A DNA stretch of 64,000 nt from Pseudomonas lalucatii (GTDB lineage Bacteria > Pseudomonadota > Gammaproteobacteria > Pseudomonadales > Pseudomonadaceae). The stretch lies in contig NZ_JADPMV010000001.1 of NCBI RefSeq assembly GCF_018398425.1, positions 992,001 through 1,056,000 on the forward strand, in the 5' to 3' direction. Each line of letters begins with the position of its first letter. Positions within the stretch are counted from its first letter, which is position 1. Positions 49,308 to 59,650 of this stretch are shown here, piece after piece. A program made the translations under genes and the position numbers. Below the pieces are notes generated by a model. It was not told where the DNA came from. It did not search any database and worked only from the letters and a program-made list of their open reading frames with translations.

Positions 49308-50552
49308 TCACTCGTAGCGCAGCGCCTCGGCCGGCTGGATCTGCGCGGCGCGCCAGGACGGGTACAGGGTGGCGAGAAAGCTCAGGGCAAGGGCCGCCGA
49401 GCAGATCAGCAGGACATCCGACAGCAGCAGCTGCGACGGCAGGTTGCTGATGAAGTAGACGTCGGAGCTGAGCACCTGCTGACCGCTGACGCGTTCGATC
49501 CAGCCGACCAGCTGGCTGACGTTGAGGGCCGCCAGCACGCCCAGCACGCCGCCGATCAGCGTGCCCACGGTGCCGATCACCGTGCCCTGCACCATGAAGA
49601 TGCCCATGATCTGCCGCGGCGTCGCGCCCAGGGTGCGCAGGATGGCGATGTCGGCGCCCTTGTCGGCCACCACCATGATCAGGGTGGCGATGATATTGAA
49701 GGCCGCCACCGCGACGATCAGCAGCAGCAGCAGGCCGATCATGGTCTTTTCCATCTTCATCGCGCTGAACAGGCTGCCCTGGGTCTGGGTCCAGTCGCTG
49801 GCGCTGTAGCCGCCCCCCAGCTGCGCCGCAACCTCGGCGGACACCTGCGGCGCCTGGTACAGGTCCTTCAGCTTCAGGCGCAGGCTCTGCACCCGGCCCG
49901 GCTCCAGGCGCTGGATCTGCGCGGCATCGGCCACGTTGATCAGCGCCAGGGAACTGTCCAGCTCGGCGCCGACCTTGAACACCCCGACCACGTTGATCCG
50001 CTGCATGCGCGGCACCACCCCGCCCGGTACCGAGCCGAGTTCGGGCACGATCAGGGTCAGCTTGTCGCCGACCTTGAGCTGGAAACGCCGCGCGGTGATT
50101 TCGCCGACCACCACACCGAACTCGCCGGCGCGCAGGTCGGCCAGACGCCCCTGGACCATGTGCCCGGGCAGGATGGAGACCCGCGACTCGAACTGCGGGT
50201 CGATGCCCTGCAGCTGGATCGGCTGCATCGCCCCGCGGTGCGACAGCATGCCCTCCAGCTCGGCGAAGGGCGCGGCCGCCAGTACCTGCGGATGCTTGCC
50301 GGCGACCTCGGCCACCGCCTGCCAATCCTCCAGGGCCTGCTCGTGGGCGACGCTGGCATGGGGCACCATGCCGAGGATGCGCGAGCTCATTTCCTGCTGG
50401 AAGCCGTTCATCACCGACAACACCACGATCATCGCCAGCACGCCGAGGGCCAGACCGATCATCGAGGTCAGGGAAATGAAGGAGATGAAGTGATTGCGCC
50501 GCTTGGCCCGGGTATAGCGGCTGCCGATGAAGAGACTCAGCGGACGGAACAT
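49308..50552 (-). CDS. lolE: LolE/LolC-type lipoprotein-releasing permease
   Basis: 414 residues, four membrane helices (about 25-47, 270-295, 315-345, 375-400) with a large periplasmic domain between the first two. Signature RYTRAKRR and [17 protein letters not shown]-terminal LRYE. Paralogue of the LolC at 51258. With LolD it extracts outer-membrane lipoproteins and gives them to LolA. TGATG junction with lolD. Confidence 0.92.
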   Translation of the reverse strand: MFRPLSLFIGSRYTRAKRRNHFISFISLTSMIGLALGVLAMIVVLSVMNGFQQEMSSRILGMVPHASVAHEQALEDWQAVAEVAGKHPQVLAAAPFAELEGMLSHRGAMQPIQLQGIDPQFESRVSILPGHMVQGRLADLRAGEFGVVVGEITARRFQLKVGDKLTLIVPELGSVPGGVVPRMQRINVVGVFKVGAELDSSLALINVADAAQIQRLEPGRVQSLRLKLKDLYQAPQVSAEVAAQLGGGYSASDWTQTQGSLFSAMKMEKTMIGLLLLLIVAVAAFNIIATLIMVVADKGADIAILRTLGATPRQIMGIFMVQGTVIGTVGTLIGGVLGVLAALNVSQLVGWIERVSGQQVLSSDVYFISNLPSQLLLSDVLLICSAALALSFLATLYPSWRAAQIQPAEALRYE

Positions 50553-51235
50553 CAGGCGGCCACCAGCTTGCCGTCTTCCAGACGCAGCACCCGATCCATC
50601 TGCAGGGCCAGCTGCATGTCATGGGTCACCACCAGGAAGGCGGTCCGGGACGAGGCGCTCAGCTCCTTCATCAACTCCTGAATACCCTGGGCGGTGTGAT
50701 GGTCGAGGTTGCCGGTCGGCTCGTCCAGCAGTACCAGCCCCGGGCGGTTGACCAGGGCGCGGGCAATCGCCACCCGCTGGCGTTCGCCGCCGGACAACTC
50801 CGCCGGCTTGTGCGCCAGGCGATGACCCAGGCCGACCCGCTCGAGCAGCTCGGTGGCCCGCTGCCGGGCCTCGGCGATGGCCGTGCAGCCGATCAGCAGC
50901 GGCATGCAGACGTTCTCCAGGGCGGTGAACTCGGCCAGCAGGTGATGGAACTGATAGACGAAACCCAGGGCCCGGTTGCGCAGCAGGCCGCGCTCCTTCT
51001 CGTTGAGCGCCGACAGCTCTTCGCCGGCCAGCCAGACGCTGCCGGTGCTGGGCGTGTCCAGGCCGCCGAGCATGTTCAGCAGGGTACTCTTGCCCGACCC
51101 CGAGCTGCCGACGATGGCCACCCGCTCGCCGGGATGCAGCTCGAGCGCCAGGCCCTCGAGCACCACCACCGACTGCGGGCCCTCCTCGTAGCTCTTGCCC
51201 AGGTTGCGGCAGCTCAGCACGGCCTGATCTTGCAT
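50552..51235 (-). CDS. lolD: LolD, ATPase of the lipoprotein exporter
   Basis: 227 residues. Walker [11 protein letters not shown]-loop [10 protein letters not shown], signature [15 protein letters not shown], Walker [14 protein letters not shown]-loop VVTHD. The third in-frame ATG (51235) was selected: it gives the usual length and follows GGTGA; two earlier ATGs (51265, 51250) overlap or touch the lolC end. Confidence 0.94.
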   Translation of the reverse strand: MQDQAVLSCRNLGKSYEEGPQSVVVLEGLALELHPGERVAIVGSSGSGKSTLLNMLGGLDTPSTGSVWLAGEELSALNEKERGLLRNRALGFVYQFHHLLAEFTALENVCMPLLIGCTAIAEARQRATELLERVGLGHRLAHKPAELSGGERQRVAIARALVNRPGLVLLDEPTGNLDHHTAQGIQELMKELSASSRTAFLVVTHDMQLALQMDRVLRLEDGKLVAA

Positions 51236-51257
51236 GACGCGGTCACCCATCAGTTGA

Positions 51258-52508
51258 TTATTCATAACGCAGCGCCTCCGCCGGCTGGATGCGCGCGGCG
51301 CGCCAGGCCGGGTACAGGGTGGCGAGGAAGCTCAGGACCAGGGCCGCGGCGCACACCAGCAGCACGTCGCCCCACATCAGTTGCGCTGGCAGGTAGTCGA
51401 TGAAATAGACGTCGGCATTGAGGAACTTGATCCCCAGCAGGCGTTCCAGTGCGGCGACCCCGGCGCTGACGTTGAGCGCCGCCCAGATGCCCAGCAGTGC
51501 GCCCAGCGCGGTGCCGAACACGCCGATCACCGTGCCCTGGACCATGAAGATCGCCATGATCTGCCGCGGCGTCGAACCCAGGGTACGCAGGATGGCGATG
51601 TCGCCCTTCTTGTCGGTGACCACCATGACCAGGGTCGAGATGATGTTGAACGCGGCCACCGCGACGATCAGCAGCAGCAGCAGGCCGATGATCGCCTTCT
51701 CCATGCGGATCGCCTGGTACAGGTTGCCGTGGGTACGGGTCCAGTCGCGGGCGTAGTAGTCGCCCTCGCCCAGGGTCTGAGCCAGCTCCCAGGCGGTACG
51801 CGGGGCCTGGAACAGGTCGGCGAACTGCAGCCGCACGCCCTGCACCTGGCCGGGCCGCCAACGCTGCAGGCGAGCCAGGTCCTGGACATGGGCCAGGGCC
51901 AGGTGGCCGTCGATCTCGCCGGCGCCGACATGGAAGATGCCGACCACGGTGAAACGCTTGAGGCGCGGGAACATCCCGGCCGGGGTGACCGTCACCTCCG
52001 GCGCGACGAAGGTCAGCTTGTCGCCCAGCGTCACACCCAGCTTGGCCGCCGCCTTGTCGCCGATGACCATGCCGAACTCGCCCGGCGCCAGGTCCTCCAG
52101 GCGGCCCTGGCGGAAGAAGTCGCCGATGATCGACACCCTGGCCTCCTCCTGCGGGTCGACGGCATTGATCAGCACCTTCTGCACCTTGCCATCGTTGCTG
52201 AGCAGGCCCTGCATCTGGCTGAAGGGGGCCGCCGCCAGCACCTGGGGGTGCTTCAGCGCACCGGCGGCGAGTTCGCGCCAGTCGGCGAGCGGCGTCGCGC
52301 TCTCGATCGTGGCATGCGGCACCATGCCCAGCACACGGGTGCGCATCTCGTGATCGAAGCCGTTCATCACCGACAGCACCAGGATCATCACCAGCACACC
52401 GAGTGCCAGCCCGATCATCGAGGTCAGGGATATGAAGGACACGAAATGACTGCGGCGTTTGGCACGCGTATAGCGCGTACCGATGAAGACGAACAGGGGT
52501 CTGAACAT
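51258..52508 (-). CDS. lolC: LolC-type lipoprotein-releasing permease
   Basis: 416 residues, same layout as the LolE-like protein: helix near 25-47, periplasmic domain to about 270, then three helices; ends LRYE. First gene of lolC-lolD-lolE. The ATG at 52508 gives [19 protein letters not shown]; longer in-frame starts extend into the divergent promoter region. Confidence 0.93.
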   Translation of the reverse strand: MFRPLFVFIGTRYTRAKRRSHFVSFISLTSMIGLALGVLVMILVLSVMNGFDHEMRTRVLGMVPHATIESATPLADWRELAAGALKHPQVLAAAPFSQMQGLLSNDGKVQKVLINAVDPQEEARVSIIGDFFRQGRLEDLAPGEFGMVIGDKAAAKLGVTLGDKLTFVAPEVTVTPAGMFPRLKRFTVVGIFHVGAGEIDGHLALAHVQDLARLQRWRPGQVQGVRLQFADLFQAPRTAWELAQTLGEGDYYARDWTRTHGNLYQAIRMEKAIIGLLLLLIVAVAAFNIISTLVMVVTDKKGDIAILRTLGSTPRQIMAIFMVQGTVIGVFGTALGALLGIWAALNVSAGVAALERLLGIKFLNADVYFIDYLPAQLMWGDVLLVCAAALVLSFLATLYPAWRAARIQPAEALRYE

Positions 52509-52603
52509 GTCGGGGGCTGATTCGGGGGAAAGAGGAACGTCCTTGTGGCGGGGCTTGGCGAGCAGCCTTACACTCAGACCACTACTGCTGCCATGGGTTC
52601 GCC

Positions 52604-53170
52604 ATGCCGTCTCAAGATGAAAAAGATCGCCGCGAATACTATCGTATCGACGACACGATCGCACTGGATTTCACCCCGCTGTCCGGCGCCGAAGCCCTTG
52701 CCAGTGACGCACTGCACGACACCTCGCCGCTGTTCAATCTGCTCAGCGACCTGCACCTGATGGACTTCGAGTCGCAACACCTGTTGCGCCACATCAGCGA
52801 GCGCGACCGCACCCTGGCCAACTACCTCAAGGTGGTCAACAAGCGCATCGACCTGCTCGGCCAGGCCGTCGCCCAGAGCCTGCTGCGCGATATCGGCGCG
52901 CCGAAGCAGGTCTGCCTGTCCGAGGGTGGGGTGAATTTTACTCACGGCAAGGCGGTCGCCCCCGACAGCCATCTGGCGATCAAGATGGTGCTGATGCCCC
53001 AGGCCCTCGGCCTGCTGCTGCGCGCCAGGGTCATCCATTGCCGCGCGCTGGATGACGGCCAGTTCGAGATCGGCACCGAGTTCGAGGCCTTGACCGACGC
53101 ACAGCGCCAGTTGCTGGCTCGGCATATCCTGCAGAAGCAGGCCTGGGAACGCCGCCAGGCCCGCGAATGA
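52604..53170 (+). CDS. PilZ-domain protein
   Basis: 188 residues. N-terminal DRREYYRIDD has an RxxxR motif (Arg10, Arg14), and VCLSEGG stands where [D/N]xSxxG is usual, with Cys in the first place. A helical insert (about 45-95) separates the two parts. It may bind c-di-GMP with altered affinity; target unknown. Divergent from lolC, matching PA2989; overlaps the next frame only if that gene uses an upstream start. Confidence 0.85.
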   Translation: MPSQDEKDRREYYRIDDTIALDFTPLSGAEALASDALHDTSPLFNLLSDLHLMDFESQHLLRHISERDRTLANYLKVVNKRIDLLGQAVAQSLLRDIGAPKQVCLSEGGVNFTHGKAVAPDSHLAIKMVLMPQALGLLLRARVIHCRALDDGQFEIGTEFEALTDAQRQLLARHILQKQAWERRQARE

Positions 53171-53196
53171 CCACCACCAGCGCGAAGGAAAGCCCC

Positions 53197-53487
53197 ATGC
53201 CACGCCTGCTCGCCCTATTGGCCTTGCTGCTGCCGCTGGGCAGCGTGGCCGAGACCCTGCAGATCCCCCTCGGCCAGCAGGGCGCCACGAGCTTCGAACT
53301 GCCGCAGCGCGGCGAGTCGCGCCGTGCCGTGCTCGAGCGCTTCGGCCTGGCCGACCAGGAGCATCCAGCGGTCGGCCGGCCGCCGATCACCCGCTGGGAC
53401 TACCGCGAGTTCAGCGTGTACTTCGAGTACGACCATGTGATCAACAGCGTGCGCCAGCATCGACGGCGCACCGCCACGCCCGAGTAA
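53197..53487 (+). CDS. Small exported protein of unknown function
   Basis: 96 residues; signal peptide LLALLALLLPLGSVA (about residues 3-18), then a short mature part with LPQRGESRRAVLERFG and PPITRWDYREFSVYFEYDHV, a pattern seen in small Pseudomonas proteins of this place. ATG53197 has AAGGAA upstream. Lies between the PilZ and phosphodiesterase genes and is probably co-transcribed. Confidence 0.8.
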   Translation: MPRLLALLALLLPLGSVAETLQIPLGQQGATSFELPQRGESRRAVLERFGLADQEHPAVGRPPITRWDYREFSVYFEYDHVINSVRQHRRRTATPE

Positions 53488-53496
53488 GGAGTAATC

Positions 53497-54216
53497 GTGA
53501 CCCTGATTTACGGCCACCGCGGCGCCAAGGGCGAAGCACCGGAAAACACCCTCGCCAGCTTCCAGACCTGCCTCGGTCACGGCGTGCGCCGCTGCGAGCT
53601 GGACCTGCACCTGTCGCGCGACGGCGAGCTGATGGTCATCCACGATCCGACCCTCAAGCGCACCACCGGCCATCGCGGCAAGGTGGTCGAGCACGACGCC
53701 GCCGATCTGGTGCGCTATGACGCCCGCCAGGCTGGCCCCGAGTGGCCCACGCCCTGCCCCATTCCACGCCTGGGCGAGCTGTTCGAGCAGTGCGACTTCG
53801 AACACTGGCAACTGGAGGTCAAGAGTGCCTCGAGGGAGCGCGCGGCACGCACGGTCGAGGCCATCGCCGCCCTGGCCGGGCAGCATGGCCTGAGCGACAG
53901 GATCACCGTGACCTCCAGCTCGCGGGAAGTGCTGCGGGCGCTGCAGCGCCTGCATCCGGGCATATCCCGCGGCCTGGTGGCCGAGCACGCCTGGCTCGAC
54001 CCGCTGAAGGTGGCCCGCCACTACGGCTGCGAACTGCTCGCCCTGGACTGGACGCTGTGCAGCCCGGAGCGCCTGCTGAAGGCCCAGAAGGCCGGTCTGC
54101 ACGTCTCAGTGTGGACGGTCAACGAACCGGCGCTGATGCGTCGGCTCGCCGATTTCGGCGTGGACAGCCTGATCACCGACTTCCCCGGCCTGGCGGTGGC
54201 GACGCTGACGCGCTGA
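53497..54216 (+). CDS. Glycerophosphodiester phosphodiesterase (cytoplasmic, UgpQ-like)
   Basis: 239 residues, GDPD TIM barrel. IYGHRGAKGEAPENTLASF holds the HRG and ENT motifs, ELDLHLSRDGELMVIHDPT the ExD and HD residues. No signal peptide. Cleaves glycerophosphodiesters to glycerol-3-phosphate. GTG53497 follows TAAGGAGTAATC, a near-ideal ribosome site. Confidence 0.92.
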   Translation: MTLIYGHRGAKGEAPENTLASFQTCLGHGVRRCELDLHLSRDGELMVIHDPTLKRTTGHRGKVVEHDAADLVRYDARQAGPEWPTPCPIPRLGELFEQCDFEHWQLEVKSASRERAARTVEAIAALAGQHGLSDRITVTSSSREVLRALQRLHPGISRGLVAEHAWLDPLKVARHYGCELLALDWTLCSPERLLKAQKAGLHVSVWTVNEPALMRRLADFGVDSLITDFPGLAVATLTR

Positions 54217-54240
54217 GTCGGCCAGACCGCCTGCGAGCGA

Positions 54241-54279
54241 GCATGAAAAAACCGGCCATGGGGCCGGTTTTTTCATGCT
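54241..54279. terminator. Terminator between the phosphodiesterase gene and sth
   Basis: A 17-bp perfect stem: GCATGAAAAAACCGGCC, ATGG loop, GGCCGGTTTTTTCATGC. Works for both strands. Confidence 0.93.
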
Positions 54280-54374
54280 GCCTGGTCAGAAACTCTCCCG
54301 ATTCGGCCACTGCCAGGCTCGGGAGTCGCTGAACGGGTCCTCCCCGACCGGCTCAGGCCACCGGTCGGAGCCGC

Positions 54375-55769
54375 TCAAAAAAGCCGGTTGAGGCCGTCGA
54401 AGGCGGCCACGCGATAGGCCTCGGCCATGGTCGGGTAGTTGAAGGTGGTGTTGACGAAGTACTTGATGCTGTTCGCCTCGCCCTTCTGGTTCATGATCGC
54501 CTGACCGATGTGCACGATCTCCGAGGCCTGATAGCCGAAGCAATGCACCCCGAGCACCTCCAGGGTCTCGCGGTGGAACAGGATCTTCAGCATGCCCACC
54601 GGCTCGCTGGAAATCTGCGCCCGGGCCATGCTCTTGAAGAACGCCTTACCCACCTCGTAGGGAATCTTCGCCTGGGTCAGCTCGCGCTCGTTCTTGCCGA
54701 TCGAGCTGATCTCCGGAATAGTGTAGATGCCGGTCGGCACATCGTCGACGAAGCGCCAGCTGTCGTTCTCGACTATATTGCCCGAGGCCGAACGGCCCTG
54801 GTCGTAGGCCGCGCTGGCCAGGCTCGGCCAGCCGATCACGTCGCCGGCGGCGAAGATATTGGACTGCTCGGTGCGGTAGTTCTGGTCGACCTCGACCTGG
54901 CCGCGGCTGTTGACCTGGATGCCGATGTTCTCCAGCCCCAGCTTGTCGGTATTGCCGGTACGGCCGTTGCACCAGAGCAGGGCATCGGCCTTGATCTTCT
55001 TGCCGGACTTGAGGTGCAGGATCACCCCGTTGTCCAGGCCCTCGATGCGCTCGTACTCCTCGTTGTGGCGGATCAGCACGTTGTTGTTGCGCAGGTGGTA
55101 GCTGAGCGCATCGGAGATCTCGGCATCGAGGAAGCTGAGCAGCTGGTCGCGGTTGTCGATCAGGTCGACCAGCACCCCCAGACCACTGAAGATCGAGGCG
55201 TATTCGCAGCCGATGACCCCGGCGCCGTAGATGATCAGCCGGCGCGGCGTGTGGCTCAGGGTCAGGATGGTGTCGCTGTCATAGACCCGCGGGTGGCGGA
55301 AATCGACGTCCGATGGGCGGTAGGGCCGCGAGCCGGTGGCAATGACGATCTGCTTGGCCACCAGGGTTTCCACCACGCCGTTGGGACACACCACCTCGAC
55401 GGTCTGCTCGTCGGCGAAGCTGCCGGTGCCGTAGAACAGGTCGATGCGGTTGCGCGCGTAGTAACCGGTGCGCGAGGTGACCTGCTTGCCGATGACCCGC
55501 TCGGCGCTCTTGAGCACGTCCGGGAAGGAGAACCAGCGCGGCTCGCCGATCTGACGGAACATCGGGTTGGTGTTGAACTGCATGATCTGGCGCACCGAAT
55601 GACGCAGCGCCTTGGACGGAATGGTCCCCAGGTGAGTGCAGTTGCCGCCGACTTCGCGGCGGGTGTCGACCACCGCCACCTTGCGGCCGGCCTTGGCGGC
55701 ATTCATCGCCGCGCCTTCCCCTGCCGGACCGGAGCCCAGCACCACCACGTCATAGTTGTAGACCGCCAT
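54375..55769 (-). CDS. sthA: Soluble pyridine nucleotide transhydrogenase
   Basis: 464 residues, flavoprotein disulfide-reductase fold. FAD motif [14 protein letters not shown]; the active-site position reads [15 protein letters not shown] with only one cysteine, which separates Sth from dihydrolipoamide and glutathione reductases; NAD motif [13 protein letters not shown]. Converts NADPH + NAD+ to NADP+ + NADH. ATG55769 lies 6 nt after AAGGAG; a GTG two codons earlier is rejected. Follows the nqr operon on the same strand. Confidence 0.95.
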   Translation of the reverse strand: MAVYNYDVVVLGSGPAGEGAAMNAAKAGRKVAVVDTRREVGGNCTHLGTIPSKALRHSVRQIMQFNTNPMFRQIGEPRWFSFPDVLKSAERVIGKQVTSRTGYYARNRIDLFYGTGSFADEQTVEVVCPNGVVETLVAKQIVIATGSRPYRPSDVDFRHPRVYDSDTILTLSHTPRRLIIYGAGVIGCEYASIFSGLGVLVDLIDNRDQLLSFLDAEISDALSYHLRNNNVLIRHNEEYERIEGLDNGVILHLKSGKKIKADALLWCNGRTGNTDKLGLENIGIQVNSRGQVEVDQNYRTEQSNIFAAGDVIGWPSLASAAYDQGRSASGNIVENDSWRFVDDVPTGIYTIPEISSIGKNERELTQAKIPYEVGKAFFKSMARAQISSEPVGMLKILFHRETLEVLGVHCFGYQASEIVHIGQAIMNQKGEANSIKYFVNTTFNYPTMAEAYRVAAFDGLNRLF

Positions 55770-55801
55770 GTTCACTCCTTCAGATCACGCCGGGGCGCTT
55801 A

Positions 55802-55843
55802 TGCCGCGCCCGCGGCAGGACCGGCGCCGCAGAGCGGCGCCGG
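55802..55843. repeat. Two tandem inverted repeats between nqrM and sthA
   Basis: TGCCGC GCCC GCGGCA (55802-55817) followed by CCGGCGCCGC AGA GCGGCGCCGG (55821-55843). Both arms match perfectly. There is no T run, so the hairpins more likely affect mRNA stability or processing than act as a factor-independent terminator. Confidence 0.7.
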
Positions 55844-55877
55844 CAATCAATCCATCCGCATAGCCTGCGGTCGGGCA

Positions 55878-56105
55878 TCAACGCTTGCTGGCGTCGTAGG
55901 ACAGGTCCGCGACCGCCTCGCCCTCAGGGCGATTGACCTCCTCGCACTTCTCGCGGCTGCCGCCACAGATCGAGCATTCCTTCTCGATGCCCAGGTTGGC
56001 AATGCCGCCACAGGAGCCGGCGATGGGCTTGCGGCCCATGATCACACCGACCGCCATCAGCCCCACCATCAGCAGCATGGCCAGAAAAACCACTACGAAA
56101 GTCAT
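55878..56105 (-). CDS. nqrM: NqrM, NQR maturation protein (DUF539)
   Basis: 75 residues. One N-terminal membrane helix (about 3-24) and a Cys-rich tail: SCGGIANLG and ECSICGG...KCEE. NqrM is needed to assemble the NQR complex, probably delivering iron to the NqrD/NqrE site. It overlaps apbE by 4 nt. Confidence 0.93.
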   Translation of the reverse strand: MTFVVVFLAMLLMVGLMAVGVIMGRKPIAGSCGGIANLGIEKECSICGGSREKCEEVNRPEGEAVADLSYDASKR

Positions 56106-57127
56106 TGCTCTTCTCCTTCGGCGAATAATCGCTCGAATGCACCGCTAGTCTGTGTGACGAAACGTTCGCCATCCCGGATCACAAAAAATGCCGCGATACC
56201 CGCCCGCTCAGCGTAAGCCAAGCCGCGCGCCGGTCCCAGCACCATCAACAAGGTGGACAGGCCATCGGCGCGCAGGGTCGACGGATCGGCCACCGTCACC
56301 GATGCCAGCTTGTGGCCGATGGGCGCCCCGGTCTGCGGGTCCAGGGTATGGGAGTAACGCGTGCCGTTCTCCTCGAAATAGTTGCGGTAGTCGCCGGAGG
56401 TGGAAATGCCGTAGCCATCCAGCTCCAGGACCCGCTGCGCCACCCGCTCGTCGTCCCGCGGCGCCTCGATGGCGATGCGCCACGCGTCGCCGCCGGGCTT
56501 GCGGCCGGCCGCCTTCAGCTCCCCGGTGACATCCACCAGGTAGCGGGTGACGCCCAGCTCCACGAGACGGGCGACGATGCGGTCGACCGTATAACCGGCG
56601 GCGATGCTGTTGAGATCCAACTGCAGGTCGACGTCCTTGCACAGCCGCTCGCCGTCGATACGCAGGTGCCGATGGCCGGTGCGCGAACGCGCCTCGGCCA
56701 GTTGCTCGGCAGTCGGCAGCCGCTCGACCCGCGCCTGGGGACCGAAGCCCCAGAGGTTGAGCAGTGGCTCCAGGGTCAGGTCGAAGGCCCCGCCGCTTTC
56801 CTGCGCCAGAGCCTGGCCGACGCTCACCAGCTGCAACATCTCTGCCGGCATGGCCATGCAGCTGCCCGCCGGGGCGCGATTGAACCGGGAGATCAGCGAG
56901 TCGTCGCGGTAGGTGGACATCTGCCGATCGACCTCGGCGAGGATCGCCTCGGTCTCGGCCTGCAGCGCCTCGACAGCCGGCGCACCCTCGGTGCGCACGT
57001 ACTTGACCGAGTAGGTGCTGCCCATGGTCGGACCAGCGAACTCCTCGACCCGCTCGGAAAACCAGCAGCCCGTTAAGGCGGCCGCCAAGGCGACCGCGAT
57101 AACGGGCTGGAGTGCAGCGTGCAGCAC
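56102..57127 (-). CDS. apbE: ApbE, FMN transferase lipoprotein
   Basis: 341 residues. Lipoprotein signal ending ALTGC (about Cys20); GPTMGSTYSVKY, LDLNSIAAGYTVDRI, and the C-terminal HTLDPQTGAPI and DGLSTLLMVLG. Attaches FMN from FAD to threonines of NqrB and NqrC. GTG57127 lies 3 nt past the nqrF stop; another start is possible but would shorten the signal. Confidence 0.92.
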   Translation of the reverse strand: MLHAALQPVIAVALAAALTGCWFSERVEEFAGPTMGSTYSVKYVRTEGAPAVEALQAETEAILAEVDRQMSTYRDDSLISRFNRAPAGSCMAMPAEMLQLVSVGQALAQESGGAFDLTLEPLLNLWGFGPQARVERLPTAEQLAEARSRTGHRHLRIDGERLCKDVDLQLDLNSIAAGYTVDRIVARLVELGVTRYLVDVTGELKAAGRKPGGDAWRIAIEAPRDDERVAQRVLELDGYGISTSGDYRNYFEENGTRYSHTLDPQTGAPIGHKLASVTVADPSTLRADGLSTLLMVLGPARGLAYAERAGIAAFFVIRDGERFVTQTSGAFERLFAEGEEQ

Positions 57128-57129
57128 GC

Positions 57130-58356
57130 TTAGCCGCCGAAGTCGTCGAGCAGAATGTTTTCCTGCTCCACACCCAGGTCGATCAGCATCTTGATCACCG
57201 CGGCGTTCATCATGGGTGGGCCGCACATGTAGAACTCGCAGTCCTCGGGCGCCGGATGGTCCTTGAGGTAGTTCTCGTACAGCACGTTGTGGATGAAGCC
57301 GGTGAGTCCGCTCCAGTTGTCCTCCGGCTGCGGATCGGACAGCGCCAGGTGCCACTTGAAGTTCGGGTTCTCGGCCTGCAGCTGATCGTACTCTTCGTTG
57401 TAGAAGGCCTCGCGCATGGAGCGCGCGCCGTACCAGAAGCTGATCTTGCGCGTGGATTTCAGGCGCTTGAGCTGGTCGAAGATGTGCGAGCGCATCGGCG
57501 CCATGCCGGCACCGCCGCCGATGAACACCATCTCGGCATCGGTGTCCTTGGCGAAGAACTCGCCGAAGGGTCCGTACACCGTGATCTTGTCGCCCGGCTT
57601 GAGGCTGAACACGTAGGAGGACATCTTGCCCGGCGGCAGGCCGTCCTTGCCCGGCGGCGGCGAGGCGATGCGGATGTTGAACTTGACCAGGCCGCGCTCT
57701 TCCGGGTAGTTGGCCATGGAGTAGGCACGGATCACGGTCTCCTCGACCTTGGACACGTACTTCCACTGGTTGAACTTGTCCCAGTCGCCGCGATACTCCT
57801 CCTGGATGTCGAAATCCTTGTAGTGGACGGTGTGCGGCGGGCACTCCAGCTGCACGTAGCCGCCGGCGCGGAAGTCGACGTTCTCGCCTTCCGGCAGTTT
57901 GAGGGTCAGCTCCTTGATGAAGGTGGCCACGTTCGGGTTGGACTCGACCGTGCATTCCCACTTCTTCACGCCGAAGACTTCTTCCGGCACCTCGATCTTC
58001 ATGTCCTGCTTGACCGCGGTCTGGCAGGACAGGCGCCAGCCTTCCTTGGCCTCGCGGCGAGTGAAGTGCGACTCCTCGGTCGACAGCATCTCGCCGCCGC
58101 CCGACTCGACGATGCACTTGCACTGGGCGCAGGTGCCGCCGCCGCCACAGGCCGACGACAGGAAGATCTCGTTCTCGGCCAGGGTCTGCAGCAGCTTGCC
58201 GCCGGCCGGCACCACTATGGTCTTCTCGCCGTTGATCTCGATGCTCACGTCGCCGCTGGAGACCAGCTTGGCGCGCGCCGCGAGGATGATCAGCACCAGC
58301 GCCAATACAATGGCGGTGAACATGCCGATCGCTAGGAATATCTCGAAATTGATCAT
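57130..58356 (-). CDS. nqrF: NQR subunit F (NADH dehydrogenase, FAD and 2Fe-2S)
   Basis: 408 residues. N-terminal membrane helix (about 5-27); [2Fe-2S] ligands Cys70, Cys76, Cys79 and Cys111; FAD site [15 protein letters not shown] part [12 protein letters not shown] and [10 protein letters not shown]. Entry point of electrons. Follows nqrE by 15 nt. Confidence 0.97.
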   Translation of the reverse strand: MINFEIFLAIGMFTAIVLALVLIILAARAKLVSSGDVSIEINGEKTIVVPAGGKLLQTLAENEIFLSSACGGGGTCAQCKCIVESGGGEMLSTEESHFTRREAKEGWRLSCQTAVKQDMKIEVPEEVFGVKKWECTVESNPNVATFIKELTLKLPEGENVDFRAGGYVQLECPPHTVHYKDFDIQEEYRGDWDKFNQWKYVSKVEETVIRAYSMANYPEERGLVKFNIRIASPPPGKDGLPPGKMSSYVFSLKPGDKITVYGPFGEFFAKDTDAEMVFIGGGAGMAPMRSHIFDQLKRLKSTRKISFWYGARSMREAFYNEEYDQLQAENPNFKWHLALSDPQPEDNWSGLTGFIHNVLYENYLKDHPAPEDCEFYMCGPPMMNAAVIKMLIDLGVEQENILLDDFGG

Positions 58357-58371
58357 CTGCTCATCCTTTCC

Positions 58372-58980
58372 TTAGAGCTGCACGCCAGAGAAGGACATGA
58401 AGCCCAGAGACATCAGGCCGATGGTGATGAAGGTGATACCCAGCCCCTGCAGGCCGGCCGGTACGTCGCTGTACTTGAGCTTCTCGCGGATGCCCGCCAG
58501 GGCGGCGATCGCCAGGGCCCAGGAGACGCCGGCGCCGATGCCGTAGACGGTGCTCTCGGCCAGGTTGTAGTCGCGCTCGACCATGAACAGCGAGCCGCCC
58601 ATGATGGCGCAGTTCACCGTGATCAGCGGCAGGAACACGCCGAGGGCGTTGTACAGGGCCGGTACGTACTTATCCAGGGTCATCTCGAGGATCTGCACGA
58701 TCGCCGCGATGACGCCGATGAAGGTCAGCAGGCCGAGGAAGCTCAGGTCAACCTCGGGCAGGCCGGCCCAGGCCAGCGCGCCGTCCTTGAGGATGTTGGT
58801 GTAGATCAGGTTGTTGACCGGCATGGTGATGCCCAGCACCACCACCACGGCGATACCCAGGCCGATCGCCGTCTCCACTTTCTTGGAGATGGCGATGAAG
58901 GTGCACATGCCGAGGAAGAACGCCAGCGCCATGTTCTCGACGAACACCGCGCGGACGAACAGGCTGATGTAATGCTCCAT
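58372..58980 (-). CDS. nqrE: NQR subunit E
   Basis: 202 residues, six membrane helices. Contains [18 protein letters not shown] and [11 protein letters not shown], whose cysteines coordinate, with NqrD, the intramembrane iron centre. Start overlaps the nqrD stop (TAATG-type). Confidence 0.96.
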   Translation of the reverse strand: MEHYISLFVRAVFVENMALAFFLGMCTFIAISKKVETAIGLGIAVVVVLGITMPVNNLIYTNILKDGALAWAGLPEVDLSFLGLLTFIGVIAAIVQILEMTLDKYVPALYNALGVFLPLITVNCAIMGGSLFMVERDYNLAESTVYGIGAGVSWALAIAALAGIREKLKYSDVPAGLQGLGITFITIGLMSLGFMSFSGVQL

Positions 58981-59648
58981 TAGTAGGCCTCCTTGTTGGA
59001 TACCTGAGGCGCCATCTTGTAGGCGTTGCTCTCGACCTGGTCGGTCTTCCAGCTGCGGACGGCCCAGATGAACAGGCCGATCAGGAAGAACGCCGAAGGC
59101 GGCAGCAGCAGCATGCCGTTGGGCTGGTACCAGCCGCCGTCGTTGACCACCGGAATGATCTCGTAGCCCATCAGCTTGCCCGCGCCGAACAGCTCGCGAA
59201 TGATGCCCAGGGCGATCAGGAACGCGCTGTAGCCCAGACCATTGCCGATGCCGTCGAAGAACGACAGGACCGGCGGGTTCTGCATGGCGAACGCCTCGGC
59301 ACGGCCCATCACGATGCAGTTGGTGATGATCAGGCCGACGAACACCGACAGCTGCTTGGACAGGCTGAAGGCGTAGGCCTTGAGTACCTGGTCCACCACG
59401 ATCACCAGCGAGGCGATGATCACCATCTGCACGATCATGCGGATCGAGCTGGGGATCTGGCTGCGGATCATCGAGATGAACAGGTTGGAGAAACCGGTCA
59501 CCAGGGTCAGCGCCGCGGACATCACCAGGGCGGTCTGCAGGTTCGAGGTCACCGCCAGGGCCGAGCAGATCCCGAGGATCTGCAGGCCGATGGGGTTGTT
59601 GTTGAAGATCGGATTGAGCAGGACTTCTTTAATAGTCGGCTGCGACAT
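58980..59648 (-). CDS. nqrD: NQR subunit D
   Basis: 222 residues, six helices, related to Nqr[20 protein letters not shown] and [14 protein letters not shown] hold the paired cysteines. ATG59648 has GGAGG upstream; a TTG two codons earlier is not needed. One nucleotide past overlap with nqrC end. Confidence 0.96.
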   Translation of the reverse strand: MSQPTIKEVLLNPIFNNNPIGLQILGICSALAVTSNLQTALVMSAALTLVTGFSNLFISMIRSQIPSSIRMIVQMVIIASLVIVVDQVLKAYAFSLSKQLSVFVGLIITNCIVMGRAEAFAMQNPPVLSFFDGIGNGLGYSAFLIALGIIRELFGAGKLMGYEIIPVVNDGGWYQPNGMLLLPPSAFFLIGLFIWAVRSWKTDQVESNAYKMAPQVSNKEAY

Positions 59649-59650
59649 GA

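Noticed and set aside
54375..55769. Dihydrolipoamide dehydrogenase
   Set aside because: The redox-active cysteine pair is absent (single Cys in NCTHLGT), as in soluble transhydrogenase.
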